NCBI RefSeq assembly: GCF_900182545.1
Contig: NZ_FXTJ01000002.1
Coordinates: 248,001 to 312,000 of the forward strand
Source: Geodermatophilus aquaeductus
GTDB lineage: Bacteria; Actinomycetota; Actinomycetes; Mycobacteriales; Geodermatophilaceae
Direction: 5' to 3'
DNA length: 64,000 bases
Position 1 is the first letter of the stretch; the number at the start of each line of letters is the position of its first letter. A program made the translations under genes and the position numbers. The notes under the pieces are model-generated. The model was given only the letters and a program-made list of their open reading frames with translations. It was not told where the DNA came from and ran no database searches. Positions 17,691-24,981 of the stretch are shown here, piece by piece.

Positions 17691-18670
17691 TGCGCCTCTC
17701 GCTGCTCGACCGTTCCCGCACCCGCGCCGGTGAGCCGGACGCGGCGGCGCTGCGCGGCACCGTCGAGCGGACCGTGTCCGCGGAGCGGCTGGGCTACCGG
17801 CGGTTCTGGGTGGCCGAGCACCACGGCGTCCCCGGGATCGCCGGGGCCGCACCCGCGGTCCTGCTGGCCGCGGTCGCCGCACGCACGTCGGCGATCCGGC
17901 TGGGCTCGGCCGGCGTCATGCTGCCGCACCACCAGCCGCTGGTCGTGGCCGAGCAGTTCGCCGTCCTGACGGCGTTCGCGCCCGGCCGGGTCGACCTCGG
18001 ACTGGGCCGCTCCCCCGGCTTCACCGCGCCGGTGCGCCGGGCGCTGCGGGAGACCGAGCGGGACTTCGCCGCCGACCTCGCCGAGCTGCGCGCCCACCTC
18101 ACCGGGACGGCGGAGATCACCATGCACCCGCGCCCCCACGGGGACGTGCGGATGGTCGTCCTGGCCACCGGCGCCGGCCTCGACGTCGCCGCGCGGCTGG
18201 GCCTGCCGGTGGTCGTGGGCGGGCCGCTGCTCGGGGTGGCCGGCGACCCGGAGCCGGGGCGCGAGGCGCTGGCCCGCTACCGCCGCACCTACCGGCCCTC
18301 GCCGCAGGCGCCCGAGCCGGAGGTCGCGATCAGCCTCGACGTGCTGGTCGCCGACACCGCGGCCGAGGCCGCCGACCTGCTGCTGCCCGAGGCGTGGGCG
18401 ATGGCGCAGGCGCGCACCACCGGCGTCTTCCCGCCGTTGGAGCCGGTCGCGGCGGTGCGCGCGGCCCGGATGACCGCGGTGCAGCGGCGGCACGCCGAGC
18501 GCACCGCGGCGATGGCGGTGGCCGGCACGGCCGCGCAGGTGGGTGCCCGGCTGGCGGAGCTGGCCGAGCGCACCGGCGCGGCGGAGCTGGTGGCGGCGGG
18601 CAGCACGCACGACCGCGCGGCGCTGGCCGCCTCCGACGAGGCGCTGGCCCGGTTGTTCGGCGCCGGCTGA
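17690..18670 (+). CDS. LLM-class flavin-dependent oxidoreductase
   Basis: A 326-residue luciferase-like monooxygenase-fold protein. Markers are the early RFWVAEHHGVPGIAG, the GSAGVMLPHHQPLVVAEQF strand-helix, and FAPGRVDLGLGRSPG, which shapes the flavin pocket. It belongs to the group that uses FMN or F420; which cofactor is used cannot be read reliably. The ATG overlaps the stop of the SPL-like gene by one base, so the two are translationally coupled. This raises the possibility that the flavoprotein reduces a product or partner in the same process. Confidence 0.87.
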   Translation: MRLSLLDRSRTRAGEPDAAALRGTVERTVSAERLGYRRFWVAEHHGVPGIAGAAPAVLLAAVAARTSAIRLGSAGVMLPHHQPLVVAEQFAVLTAFAPGRVDLGLGRSPGFTAPVRRALRETERDFAADLAELRAHLTGTAEITMHPRPHGDVRMVVLATGAGLDVAARLGLPVVVGGPLLGVAGDPEPGREALARYRRTYRPSPQAPEPEVAISLDVLVADTAAEAADLLLPEAWAMAQARTTGVFPPLEPVAAVRAARMTAVQRRHAERTAAMAVAGTAAQVGARLAELAERTGAAELVAAGSTHDRAALAASDEALARLFGAG

Positions 18671-18674
18671 GGGG

Positions 18675-19358
18675 TCAGCCGGTGGCGCCGGTGTCGTGGT
18701 GCGAGGCGCCCACCGGCTTGGACTCCGGCGAGCCGCGCTGGCGCAGGTAGACGGCGAACACCGCCATCGAGCCGACGGCGAGCATCTCCGACTGCCAGTT
18801 CTGGAAGGTGCGGTTCCAGAAGTCGGCCTCGCCGAGGTAGGCGACCCAGCTCACCGGGTCGGCGTGCGACTGCAGCTGCTCGACGTTGTACGCCGCCCAG
18901 CCGGCGACCGAGCTGGCCGCCCACGTGAGCAGGAAGAGCCCGCCGAAGAGCAGGCCGAGCGAGCGGGAGAACAGCGTCGTCCGCCACCCGCCGGCGCGCA
19001 CCCACGGCGGTGAGTCCTCGCGGGCGTGCGAGCCCACGCGCTGCTCCTCGTCGCTCTCGGTCCCGACCGCGTGCAGCTCCTTGGACTCCGGCGACCCGCG
19101 CTGCACCAGCCACACGGTGGCGAACACGTAGAGGGCGAACTGCAGGTACTCCGACTGCCAGTTCTCCATGACGTCCACGGCGAACGACGACGACGTCAGG
19201 TACTGCACGAGGCTCACCGGCTCGAGCCCCTCGGCCTGCCGGTCCTCGTTCATCTGGGCCGCCCCGGCCAGCGCCTGGCCGGCCAGGCTGAGCAGGAACA
19301 GCAGGCCGAAGCCCAGGCTGAGCGAGTTCTCCCGGACGAAGCGCCGCACGCCGCTCAC
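18675..19358 (-). CDS. DUF6766 membrane protein with internal duplication
   Basis: A 227-residue protein built from two homologous halves. Half 1 has a helix (SLGFGLLFLLSLAGQALAG), a soluble stretch, ENWQSEYLQFALYVFATVWL and the end QRGSPESK. Half 2 repeats this as LGLLFGGLFLLTWAASSVAG, QNWQSEMLAVGSMAVFAVYL and QRGSPESK. Four membrane helices are predicted, with a charged linker between halves. This matches what I know as DUF6766; the function is unknown. The start GTG 19358 overlaps the stop of a 30-residue membrane peptide gene. Confidence 0.8.
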   Translation of the reverse strand: MSGVRRFVRENSLSLGFGLLFLLSLAGQALAGAAQMNEDRQAEGLEPVSLVQYLTSSSFAVDVMENWQSEYLQFALYVFATVWLVQRGSPESKELHAVGTESDEEQRVGSHAREDSPPWVRAGGWRTTLFSRSLGLLFGGLFLLTWAASSVAGWAAYNVEQLQSHADPVSWVAYLGEADFWNRTFQNWQSEMLAVGSMAVFAVYLRQRGSPESKPVGASHHDTGATG

Positions 19359-19447
19359 CGCCCGAGCAGCGCCAGGACGACGCAGTAGGCCACGCCGCCG
19401 AACACGGTCAGCAGGTAGGCGACGAAGACGACCCGGACGTGTCTCAC
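19355..19447 (-). CDS. 30-residue single-helix membrane peptide
   Basis: A GTG start at 19447 overlaps the lipoprotein gene stop by four bases, and the TGA at 19355-19357 overlaps the start of DUF6766 by four bases. The peptide begins VRHVRVVFVAYLLTVFGG and is almost entirely one hydrophobic helix after three basic residues. Tight double overlap is the main evidence that it is real. It may be a small partner of the DUF6766 protein. No family recognised. Confidence 0.55.
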   Translation of the reverse strand: MRHVRVVFVAYLLTVFGGVAYCVVLALLGR

Positions 19448-19818
19448 GAGCCCTCCACCAGGCAGTCGTAGCGCCCCTGGCCGGAGGCCTCGCAGCCGGC
19501 CGCGGCCACCCGCCAGCCGTCGGCCGTCCGGCTCAGGAACAGCGTGTCGTCGGTGAGCTGCACCTGCGCCTCCTGGCCCCACACCTGCGCGGAGACGACG
19601 CCGCCCGCGCCGAGCGGGAGCTCCTCGAGCGCCACCGGGCAGCCGGTGGGCTCCTCGTGCTCCACGGCCCGCACCGCGGCCTCGGTGAGCAGGTCGCAGC
19701 GGGTCACCGGGTCACCGGCCGCGAAGTCCGAGGCCACCTGCTGGGCCTCGGGGAGGTGCACGTCCGAGCACCCGGCCAGCACAACCAGCACCGCTGCCCA
19801 ACGCACCGCGGTCCGCAC
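19444..19818 (-). CDS. Small secreted lipoprotein
   Basis: About 124 residues from GTG 19818. A signal peptide with basic start, hydrophobic core and lipobox (VLVVLAGC) places Cys near residue 17 as the lipid-modified residue. The mature part contains three further Cys (TRCDLL, PTGCPV, AAGCEA and one near the end, RYDCLVEG), which may form disulfides outside the cell. The overall pattern (TADGWRVAAAGC) resembles small actinobacterial exported proteins of unknown function. It heads a three-gene set with the membrane peptide and DUF6766, and is divergent from the CrtI-like gene. Confidence 0.75.
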   Translation of the reverse strand: MRTAVRWAAVLVVLAGCSDVHLPEAQQVASDFAAGDPVTRCDLLTEAAVRAVEHEEPTGCPVALEELPLGAGGVVSAQVWGQEAQVQLTDDTLFLSRTADGWRVAAAGCEASGQGRYDCLVEGS

Positions 19819-19947
19819 GGGTCGTCGCCCTCCGTCGCAGTCCCCGCGTGGGCTCAGCAGGTGCTCACATCCTGTGCCGGGACCCCGCCCGCCGCCACCG
19901 GGGGTGATCACCCGTTCGGGGTGTGAGCTGCGCACTACGGTGACGGA

Positions 19948-21450
19948 GTGGCACGGGTGGTGGTCGTCGGCGCGGGGCTCGGCGGCCTCGCCGCCGCCGC
20001 GCGGCTGGGCGCGCTGGGGCACCGGGTGACGGTGCTGGAACAGTCCGGCGACGTCGGCGGCAAGCTCGGCTGGTACGCCCGCGACGGCCACGCCTTCGAC
20101 ACCGGTCCCAGCCTGGTGACGCTGCCCCAGGTGCTGCGCGACCTGTTCGACGCCACCGGCGGCCCGCTCGAGGAGGCCGTCGACCTCGTCCGGCTGGATC
20201 CCGCCGTCGACTACCGGTTCGCCGACGGCACCCGGCTGGCGGTGCCCGGGCACCTCGACGCGGTGCCCGGCGCGCTCGACGACGCCCTGGGCGAGGGCAG
20301 CGGCGCGCAGTGGACCGCGCTGCTCGCGCGCGCCGAGGCGATGTGGGCGATCACCGAGCAGCCCTTCCTGCGCTCACCGCTGCGCGGGGCGGCCACCCTC
20401 GCCCGGCTGGCCCGCGACCCCGCCGACGTCGCCGCCGTCGCGCCCTGGCAGACGCTGCGCGGCCTCGGCGCGCGCTACCTGCGCGACCCGCGGCTGCGGG
20501 TGCTGCTCGACCGCTACGCCACCTACTCCGGCTCCGACCCGCGGCGCGCGCCCGCGGTGCTCGCCACCGTCCCCTACGTCGAGCAGGCGTTCGGCTCCTG
20601 GTACGTCCGCGGCGGGCTGCACCGGCTGGCCGAGGCGGTGGCCGACCGGGCCCGCGGGCACGGCGCCGACGTCCGCACCGGCACCCCGGTCCGGCGGGTG
20701 CTGCGCGACGGCGGCCGGGTGTCCGGGGTGGAGCTGGTCGAGGGCGGCGAGATGACCGCCGACGTCGTCGTCTCCGGCGCCGACGCCACCGCCCTCTACG
20801 CCGGGCTGCTGCCGCCGGACCGGCGCACCCGCGCGGTGCGCCGCGGGCTGACCCGGGCGACACCGTCGCTGTCGGGATTCGTGCTGCTGCTGGCGCTTCG
20901 CGGCCGCACGCCGGGCCTGGCGCACCACACCGTCGCCTTCCCGGCCGACTACGACGCCGAGTTCGACGCGGTCTTCGGCACCGGCCGGCACCGCGGCCTG
21001 CCCTGCCCGGTGCCCGACCCGACCGTCTACGTCAGCGCCCCCGACGACCCCGCGACCCGGCCCGACGACGACAGCGAGTCGTGGTTCGTGCTGGTCAACG
21101 CGCCGCGGCACGACCCCGACGGCGGCGTCGACTGGGACACCCCCGGGCTGGCCGACCGCTACGCCACCCGGGTGCTGGAGGTGATGGCCGCGCGCGGGCT
21201 CGACGTCCGCTCCCGCGTGCGCTGGTGCGTGGCGCGCACGCCGGCCGACCTCGCGCGCGAGACCGGCAGCGTCGGCGGCTCGATCTACGGCACGTCGAGC
21301 AACGGCGCCCGCGCCGCGTTCCTCCGCCCGGGCAACGCCGCGCCGGTGCGGGGGCTGTACCTGGTGGGCGGCTCCTCGCACCCCGGCGGCGGGCTGCCGC
21401 TGGTCACCCTGTCGGCCGAGATCGTCGCGGGGCTGGTCGGCCCCGCCTGA
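19948..21450 (+). CDS. Phytoene desaturase (CrtI)-family FAD oxidoreductase
   Basis: A 500-residue protein from GTG 19948. The FAD-binding GxGxxG motif is VVVVGAGLGGLAAAARLG, followed by the CrtI-type VLEQSGDVGGKLG and FDTGPSLVTLP. The C-terminal motif GLYLVGGSSHPGGGLPLV is diagnostic for carotenoid desaturases and related ketolases. It probably dehydrogenates a carotenoid or other isoprenoid chain at the membrane. No crtB or crtE lies in the window, so the exact substrate is open. A stand-alone relative such as a C-3',4' desaturase is as likely as phytoene desaturase itself. Confidence 0.85.
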   Translation: MARVVVVGAGLGGLAAAARLGALGHRVTVLEQSGDVGGKLGWYARDGHAFDTGPSLVTLPQVLRDLFDATGGPLEEAVDLVRLDPAVDYRFADGTRLAVPGHLDAVPGALDDALGEGSGAQWTALLARAEAMWAITEQPFLRSPLRGAATLARLARDPADVAAVAPWQTLRGLGARYLRDPRLRVLLDRYATYSGSDPRRAPAVLATVPYVEQAFGSWYVRGGLHRLAEAVADRARGHGADVRTGTPVRRVLRDGGRVSGVELVEGGEMTADVVVSGADATALYAGLLPPDRRTRAVRRGLTRATPSLSGFVLLLALRGRTPGLAHHTVAFPADYDAEFDAVFGTGRHRGLPCPVPDPTVYVSAPDDPATRPDDDSESWFVLVNAPRHDPDGGVDWDTPGLADRYATRVLEVMAARGLDVRSRVRWCVARTPADLARETGSVGGSIYGTSSNGARAAFLRPGNAAPVRGLYLVGGSSHPGGGLPLVTLSAEIVAGLVGPA

Positions 21451-22233
21451 TCAGGCGACGCCGGTGCCGTGCCGGCCCTCGCCGGCGGCGAAGCGGGCGG
21501 CGCCGGGCAGCGCGTCGACGGCGAGCGAGGTCAGCCCGTGGCGGAACTCGTTGGCCAGCGCCGCCGCCTCGTCCAGGCCCTCCTGCTCCAGCAGCGAGGC
21601 GCGGTCCTCCCGCATGCAGGTCTGCGGGAAGGCCGCCAGCCGGCGGGCCAGCTCCTGCGCGGTGGCCAGCGCCTGCCCGGCCGGGACGACCTGCGTGACC
21701 AGGCCGATCCGCAGCGCCTCGTCGGCGTCGACCGACCGGCCGGTGAGCACCAGGTCCATCGCACGGCCGGCACCGACGATCCGGGGCAGGCGGACGGTCC
21801 CGCCGTCGATCAGCGGCACCCCCCAGCGGCGGCAGTAGACGCCGAACACCGCGGTCTCGTCGGCGACCCGCAGGTCGCACCACAGCGCCAGCTCCAGGCC
21901 GCCCGCGACGGCGTGCCCGGCGACCGCGGCCACGACCGGCTTGGACAGCCGCATCCGGGAGGGGCCCATCGGCCCGTCGCCGTCCACCTCGGTCCGGTTG
22001 CCGGTCGGCGTGCCCACCGCGCGCAGGTCGGCGCCGGCGCAGAAGGTGCCGCCCTCCCCGTGCAGCACCGCGACGGCGGCGTCCGGGTCGGCATCGAACG
22101 CGCGGAAGGCGTCGGCGAGCGCGGCGGCGGTGGGCCCGTCGACGGCGTTGCGCGCGTGCGGCCGGGACAGCCGGACGGTCGTCACCGGCCCGTCCCGCTC
22201 GACGGTGACGGCGTCGGCGCCCGTCGGCCTCAC
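21451..22233 (-). CDS. Enoyl-CoA hydratase/isomerase (crotonase) family protein
   Basis: About 260 residues from GTG 22233, chosen because it overlaps the acyl-CoA ligase stop as GTGA. The oxyanion-hole segment is GGTFCAGADL, and GHAVAGGLELALWCDLRVA contains one of the two catalytic Glu positions of classical hydratase. The second position, usually in a PE-x-x-x-G motif, reads YCRRWGVPLIDGG and lacks Glu. The enzyme may therefore be an isomerase, or a hydratase with altered chemistry. It probably acts on the CoA ester made by the adjacent ligase. Confidence 0.85.
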   Translation of the reverse strand: MRPTGADAVTVERDGPVTTVRLSRPHARNAVDGPTAAALADAFRAFDADPDAAVAVLHGEGGTFCAGADLRAVGTPTGNRTEVDGDGPMGPSRMRLSKPVVAAVAGHAVAGGLELALWCDLRVADETAVFGVYCRRWGVPLIDGGTVRLPRIVGAGRAMDLVLTGRSVDADEALRIGLVTQVVPAGQALATAQELARRLAAFPQTCMREDRASLLEQEGLDEAAALANEFRHGLTSLAVDALPGAARFAAGEGRHGTGVA

Positions 22234-23762
22234 CGGGACACCCCCGCCCACAGCGGCTCGCGCAGCGCCCGGCGCAGCACCTTGCCCACCGGGGACAGCG
22301 GCAGCGCGTCGACGACGTGCACCGCCTTGGGCACCTTGTAGCCGGCCACCGCGGAGCGGACGGCGTCGCGCAGTTCCTCCTCGGACACCCGCGCGCCGGG
22401 GCGCAGCGTGACGAACGCGGTGACCGCCTCCACCCAGGTCGGGTCGGGCGCGGCCACCACCGCGGCCCCGGACACCGCCGGGTGGGCCATGAGGACGTCC
22501 TCGACCTCGCGCGGGTACACGTTGTAGCCGCCGGTGATGATCATGTCGCTGGTGCGGTCGACGAGGATCAGGTAGCCGCGGTCGTCGGAGCGGGCGAGGT
22601 CGCGGGTGCGGATCCAGCCGTCGGAGGTGACCGTCTCGGCGGTCAGGTCCGGGGCGCCGTCGTAGCGCGCCATCCCGAACGGGGCGCGCACCCGCAGCTC
22701 GCCGACCTCACCGGCCGGCACGGGCGCGCCGTCGGCGTCGGTCAGCAGCACCTCCGCGTCCACGGACGGCTGGCCGCAGGAGCCGGCCAGCGAGGGGTCC
22801 GTGTGGTCCTGCGCGCCGAGCACGGTGATCGCCAGCGGCGCCTCGGTCTGCCCGTAGTACTGGACCAGCCGCGGCCCCCAGAGCTCCATCGTCTCGGCGA
22901 GGACCGGCCCGGGCATCGGGCTCGCCCCGTAGACGGCGGTCCGCAGGCTCGAGACGTCGGCCCGCTCCGCCGCGCCGGAGGTGAGCAGCATGCCGAGCAT
23001 CGTCGGCACGAGGTTGATCTCCGTGGCCCGGTGGCGGGCCAGCGCGTCGAGGTAGCTGCCGGGGTCGAAGCCGGGCAGCACCGCCGCCGCTCCCCCGCGG
23101 ATCCAGTACGGCAGCACGAACGTGCCGCTCGCGTGGATGAGCGAGGCCGCGTGCAGCATCACCGAGTCGCGGCCGGGCGAGACCAGGTTGGCCAGGATGT
23201 TCGCGCAGACGGCGGCGTAGCTGGCCTGGGTGTGCACGACCGCCTTGAGGGCGCCGGTGGTGCCCGACGTGTAGAGCACGAGCACCGGGTCCTCCGGCGC
23301 GGCCGGCAGCATCGGGTCGGCGCTGCTGGCCTCCCCGGCCGCGGCCAGCAGGTCCAGCGCCTCGACGTCGGCCACCGGCCCCAGCGCCACCAGGCGCAGG
23401 CCCTCCACCCGGCCGGCGAGGTCGGCGGCGCGCTCGGCGAGGGCCGGCCCGAAGACCAGGACGCCGACGCCGGTGGCCCGCAGCATCCGGGCCTGCTCGT
23501 CGGCGGAGAGCCGGGCATTCAGCGGCACCCGCGCGGCGGCGGCCTTGAGGCAGGCGAAGTCGACGGGCACCGACCACAGGCCGTTGTCGACCAGCAGCCC
23601 CACCCGCGACCCCGGCGTCACCCCGGTGCCGGCCAGCACGTGGGCCATGCGGTTGGCCCACTCGTCCACCTCGCGGAACGTCAGCGACCGGTCCCCGCTG
23701 AGCACCGCCGTCCGGCCGGCGTGCTGCCGTGCGCCACGCCGCACCAACTCCGTCGTCAGCAC
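22230..23762 (-). CDS. AMP-dependent acyl-CoA synthetase (FadD-like)
   Basis: A 510-residue member of the ANL superfamily. The ATP-binding loop is LYTSGTTGALKAV, the adenylate-binding region contains YYGQTEAPLA, the hinge region is SDMIITGGYNVYPREVEDVL, and the catalytic Lys lies near the end (LSPVGKVLRRAL). It activates a carboxylic acid as acyl-AMP and transfers it to CoA; chain length cannot be told. It forms a two-gene operon with the crotonase and is divergent from a TetR regulator, which likely controls both. Confidence 0.9.
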   Translation of the reverse strand: MLTTELVRRGARQHAGRTAVLSGDRSLTFREVDEWANRMAHVLAGTGVTPGSRVGLLVDNGLWSVPVDFACLKAAAARVPLNARLSADEQARMLRATGVGVLVFGPALAERAADLAGRVEGLRLVALGPVADVEALDLLAAAGEASSADPMLPAAPEDPVLVLYTSGTTGALKAVVHTQASYAAVCANILANLVSPGRDSVMLHAASLIHASGTFVLPYWIRGGAAAVLPGFDPGSYLDALARHRATEINLVPTMLGMLLTSGAAERADVSSLRTAVYGASPMPGPVLAETMELWGPRLVQYYGQTEAPLAITVLGAQDHTDPSLAGSCGQPSVDAEVLLTDADGAPVPAGEVGELRVRAPFGMARYDGAPDLTAETVTSDGWIRTRDLARSDDRGYLILVDRTSDMIITGGYNVYPREVEDVLMAHPAVSGAAVVAAPDPTWVEAVTAFVTLRPGARVSEEELRDAVRSAVAGYKVPKAVHVVDALPLSPVGKVLRRALREPLWAGVSR

Positions 23763-23802
23763 CGCGGACCACCTCCTCCGAGTAGGCCTGCGAAGTTACA
23801 GT

Positions 23803-23814
23803 CCGTCCAGACGG
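23803..23814. promoter_or_regulatory. Candidate TetR operator (short palindrome)
   Basis: CCGTCCAGACGG is a 12-base inverted repeat (five-base arms, CA centre) in the divergent space between the ligase and TetR genes. A second overlapping inverted repeat, ACGGTA and TACCGT spaced by ten bases, runs to 23832. The position suits autoregulation and control of the ligase operon. This is inference from symmetry only. Confidence 0.4.
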
Positions 23815-23839
23815 TATGTCGACGGCTACCGTCCCCGGC

Positions 23840-24391
23840 ATGCCGACGCAGCAGGAGCGCCGGGCCGACACCCGCGCCCGGCTGCTGGCGGCCACGCTCG
23901 ACTGCCTCGTCGGGCACGGCTACGCCGGGACGACGACGCAGCGGGTGCAGGACCGCGCGGGCCTGTCCCGCGGCGCGCTGCTGCACCACTTCGCCACCAA
24001 GGACGATCTGCTCGTGGCCGCCGTCTCGGAGGTCGCCGACCGGCAGGTCGCCCGGCTGCGCGCGCAGGCCGGCGCCGGGACCGACCCGGTGGAGCTGCTG
24101 CGCGGGGTCATGTCCGGCCCGCTGTTCCTCGCCGGTCTCGAGCTGTGGCAGGCGGCGCGCACCGAGCCGGTGCTGCGCGCCGCCCTGCTTCCGGCTGAGC
24201 GCCGGGTGGGCGCCGCCGTCCGGGACGTCCTGACCGACCTCTTCCCCGCCGCGCACGCCGGGCGCGCCGACGTCGAGGGGCTGCTCGCGCTGCACCGCGG
24301 GCTGGCACTGACCAGCGTCCTGCGCAGCGACCCGGAGCTCGAGCGGCAGGTGGTGCGGCTGTGGGTGGACCGGGTGATGGGCGGCCGCTGA
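23840..24391 (+). CDS. TetR-family transcriptional regulator
   Basis: About 183 residues from ATG 23840; an ATG at 23816 would add eight residues but would run through the candidate operator. The N-terminal helix-turn-helix is canonical: RARLLAATLDCLVGHGYAGT, TTQRVQDRAGLSRGALLHHF and ATKDDLL. The C-terminal ligand domain is all helical and not assignable. It most likely represses the adjacent acyl-CoA ligase/crotonase operon and responds to an acyl-CoA or free acid, by analogy with fatty-acid regulators in actinobacteria. Confidence 0.88.
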   Translation: MPTQQERRADTRARLLAATLDCLVGHGYAGTTTQRVQDRAGLSRGALLHHFATKDDLLVAAVSEVADRQVARLRAQAGAGTDPVELLRGVMSGPLFLAGLELWQAARTEPVLRAALLPAERRVGAAVRDVLTDLFPAAHAGRADVEGLLALHRGLALTSVLRSDPELERQVVRLWVDRVMGGR

Positions 24392-24462
24392 CCGGACCGG
24401 TCCCCGCTACTCCCGGTGGCACCGTGCGGCCGGTGTCAGCCGGGCGTGCGAGGGTCCCCGTC

Positions 24463-24972
24463 GTGCGCACCGACCCGCCGCAGGCCGGCGACGAGACGAC
24501 GCTCCTGACCGCCTACCTGGCCTACCAGCGCGAGACGCTGCTGCTGAAGACCGACGGGCTGTCCCGCGACCAGCTGGCACGGGCGCACCCGCCGTCGTCG
24601 CTCACCCTGGCCGGCCTGCTGCACCACCTCGCGCTGGTCGAGGAGTCCTGGGCCGTGGAGCGGTTCGCCGGGCAGCCGATGCCGGAGCCGTGGGCGGCGG
24701 TCGACTGGGACGCGACCCCCGACTGGGAGTTCGACACCGCCGTCGACCTGGAGCCGGAGGTGCTGCGCGAGCGCTACCGGGAGGCCGGCCGGCGCACCGA
24801 CGCCGTCGTCGCCGCGACCGGCGACCTCGACGCGCTCTCGGCGCAGCCGCTGCGCGACGGCACCCGGTTCAGCCTGCGCTGGATGCTGCTGCACCTGGTC
24901 GAGGAGACCGCGCGCCACGCCGGCCACGCCGACCTGCTGCGCGAGGCGGTCGACGGCGTCGTGGGCGAGTGA
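24463..24972 (+). CDS. DinB-family (DUF664) four-helix metal-binding protein
   Basis: About 169 residues from GTG 24463. It shows the actinobacterial DinB/DUF664 pattern: an N-terminal helix (TLLTAYLAYQRETLLLKTDG), GLLHHLALVEESW with the first metal His, and MLLHLVEETARHAGHADLLRE with the second His pair. The fold is shared with mycothiol- and bacillithiol-dependent S-transferases. mshB in this window shows mycothiol is made, so a mycothiol-linked detoxification role is plausible but unproven. Confidence 0.85.
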   Translation: MRTDPPQAGDETTLLTAYLAYQRETLLLKTDGLSRDQLARAHPPSSLTLAGLLHHLALVEESWAVERFAGQPMPEPWAAVDWDATPDWEFDTAVDLEPEVLRERYREAGRRTDAVVAATGDLDALSAQPLRDGTRFSLRWMLLHLVEETARHAGHADLLREAVDGVVGE

Positions 24973-24981
24973 GCCCCCGGC

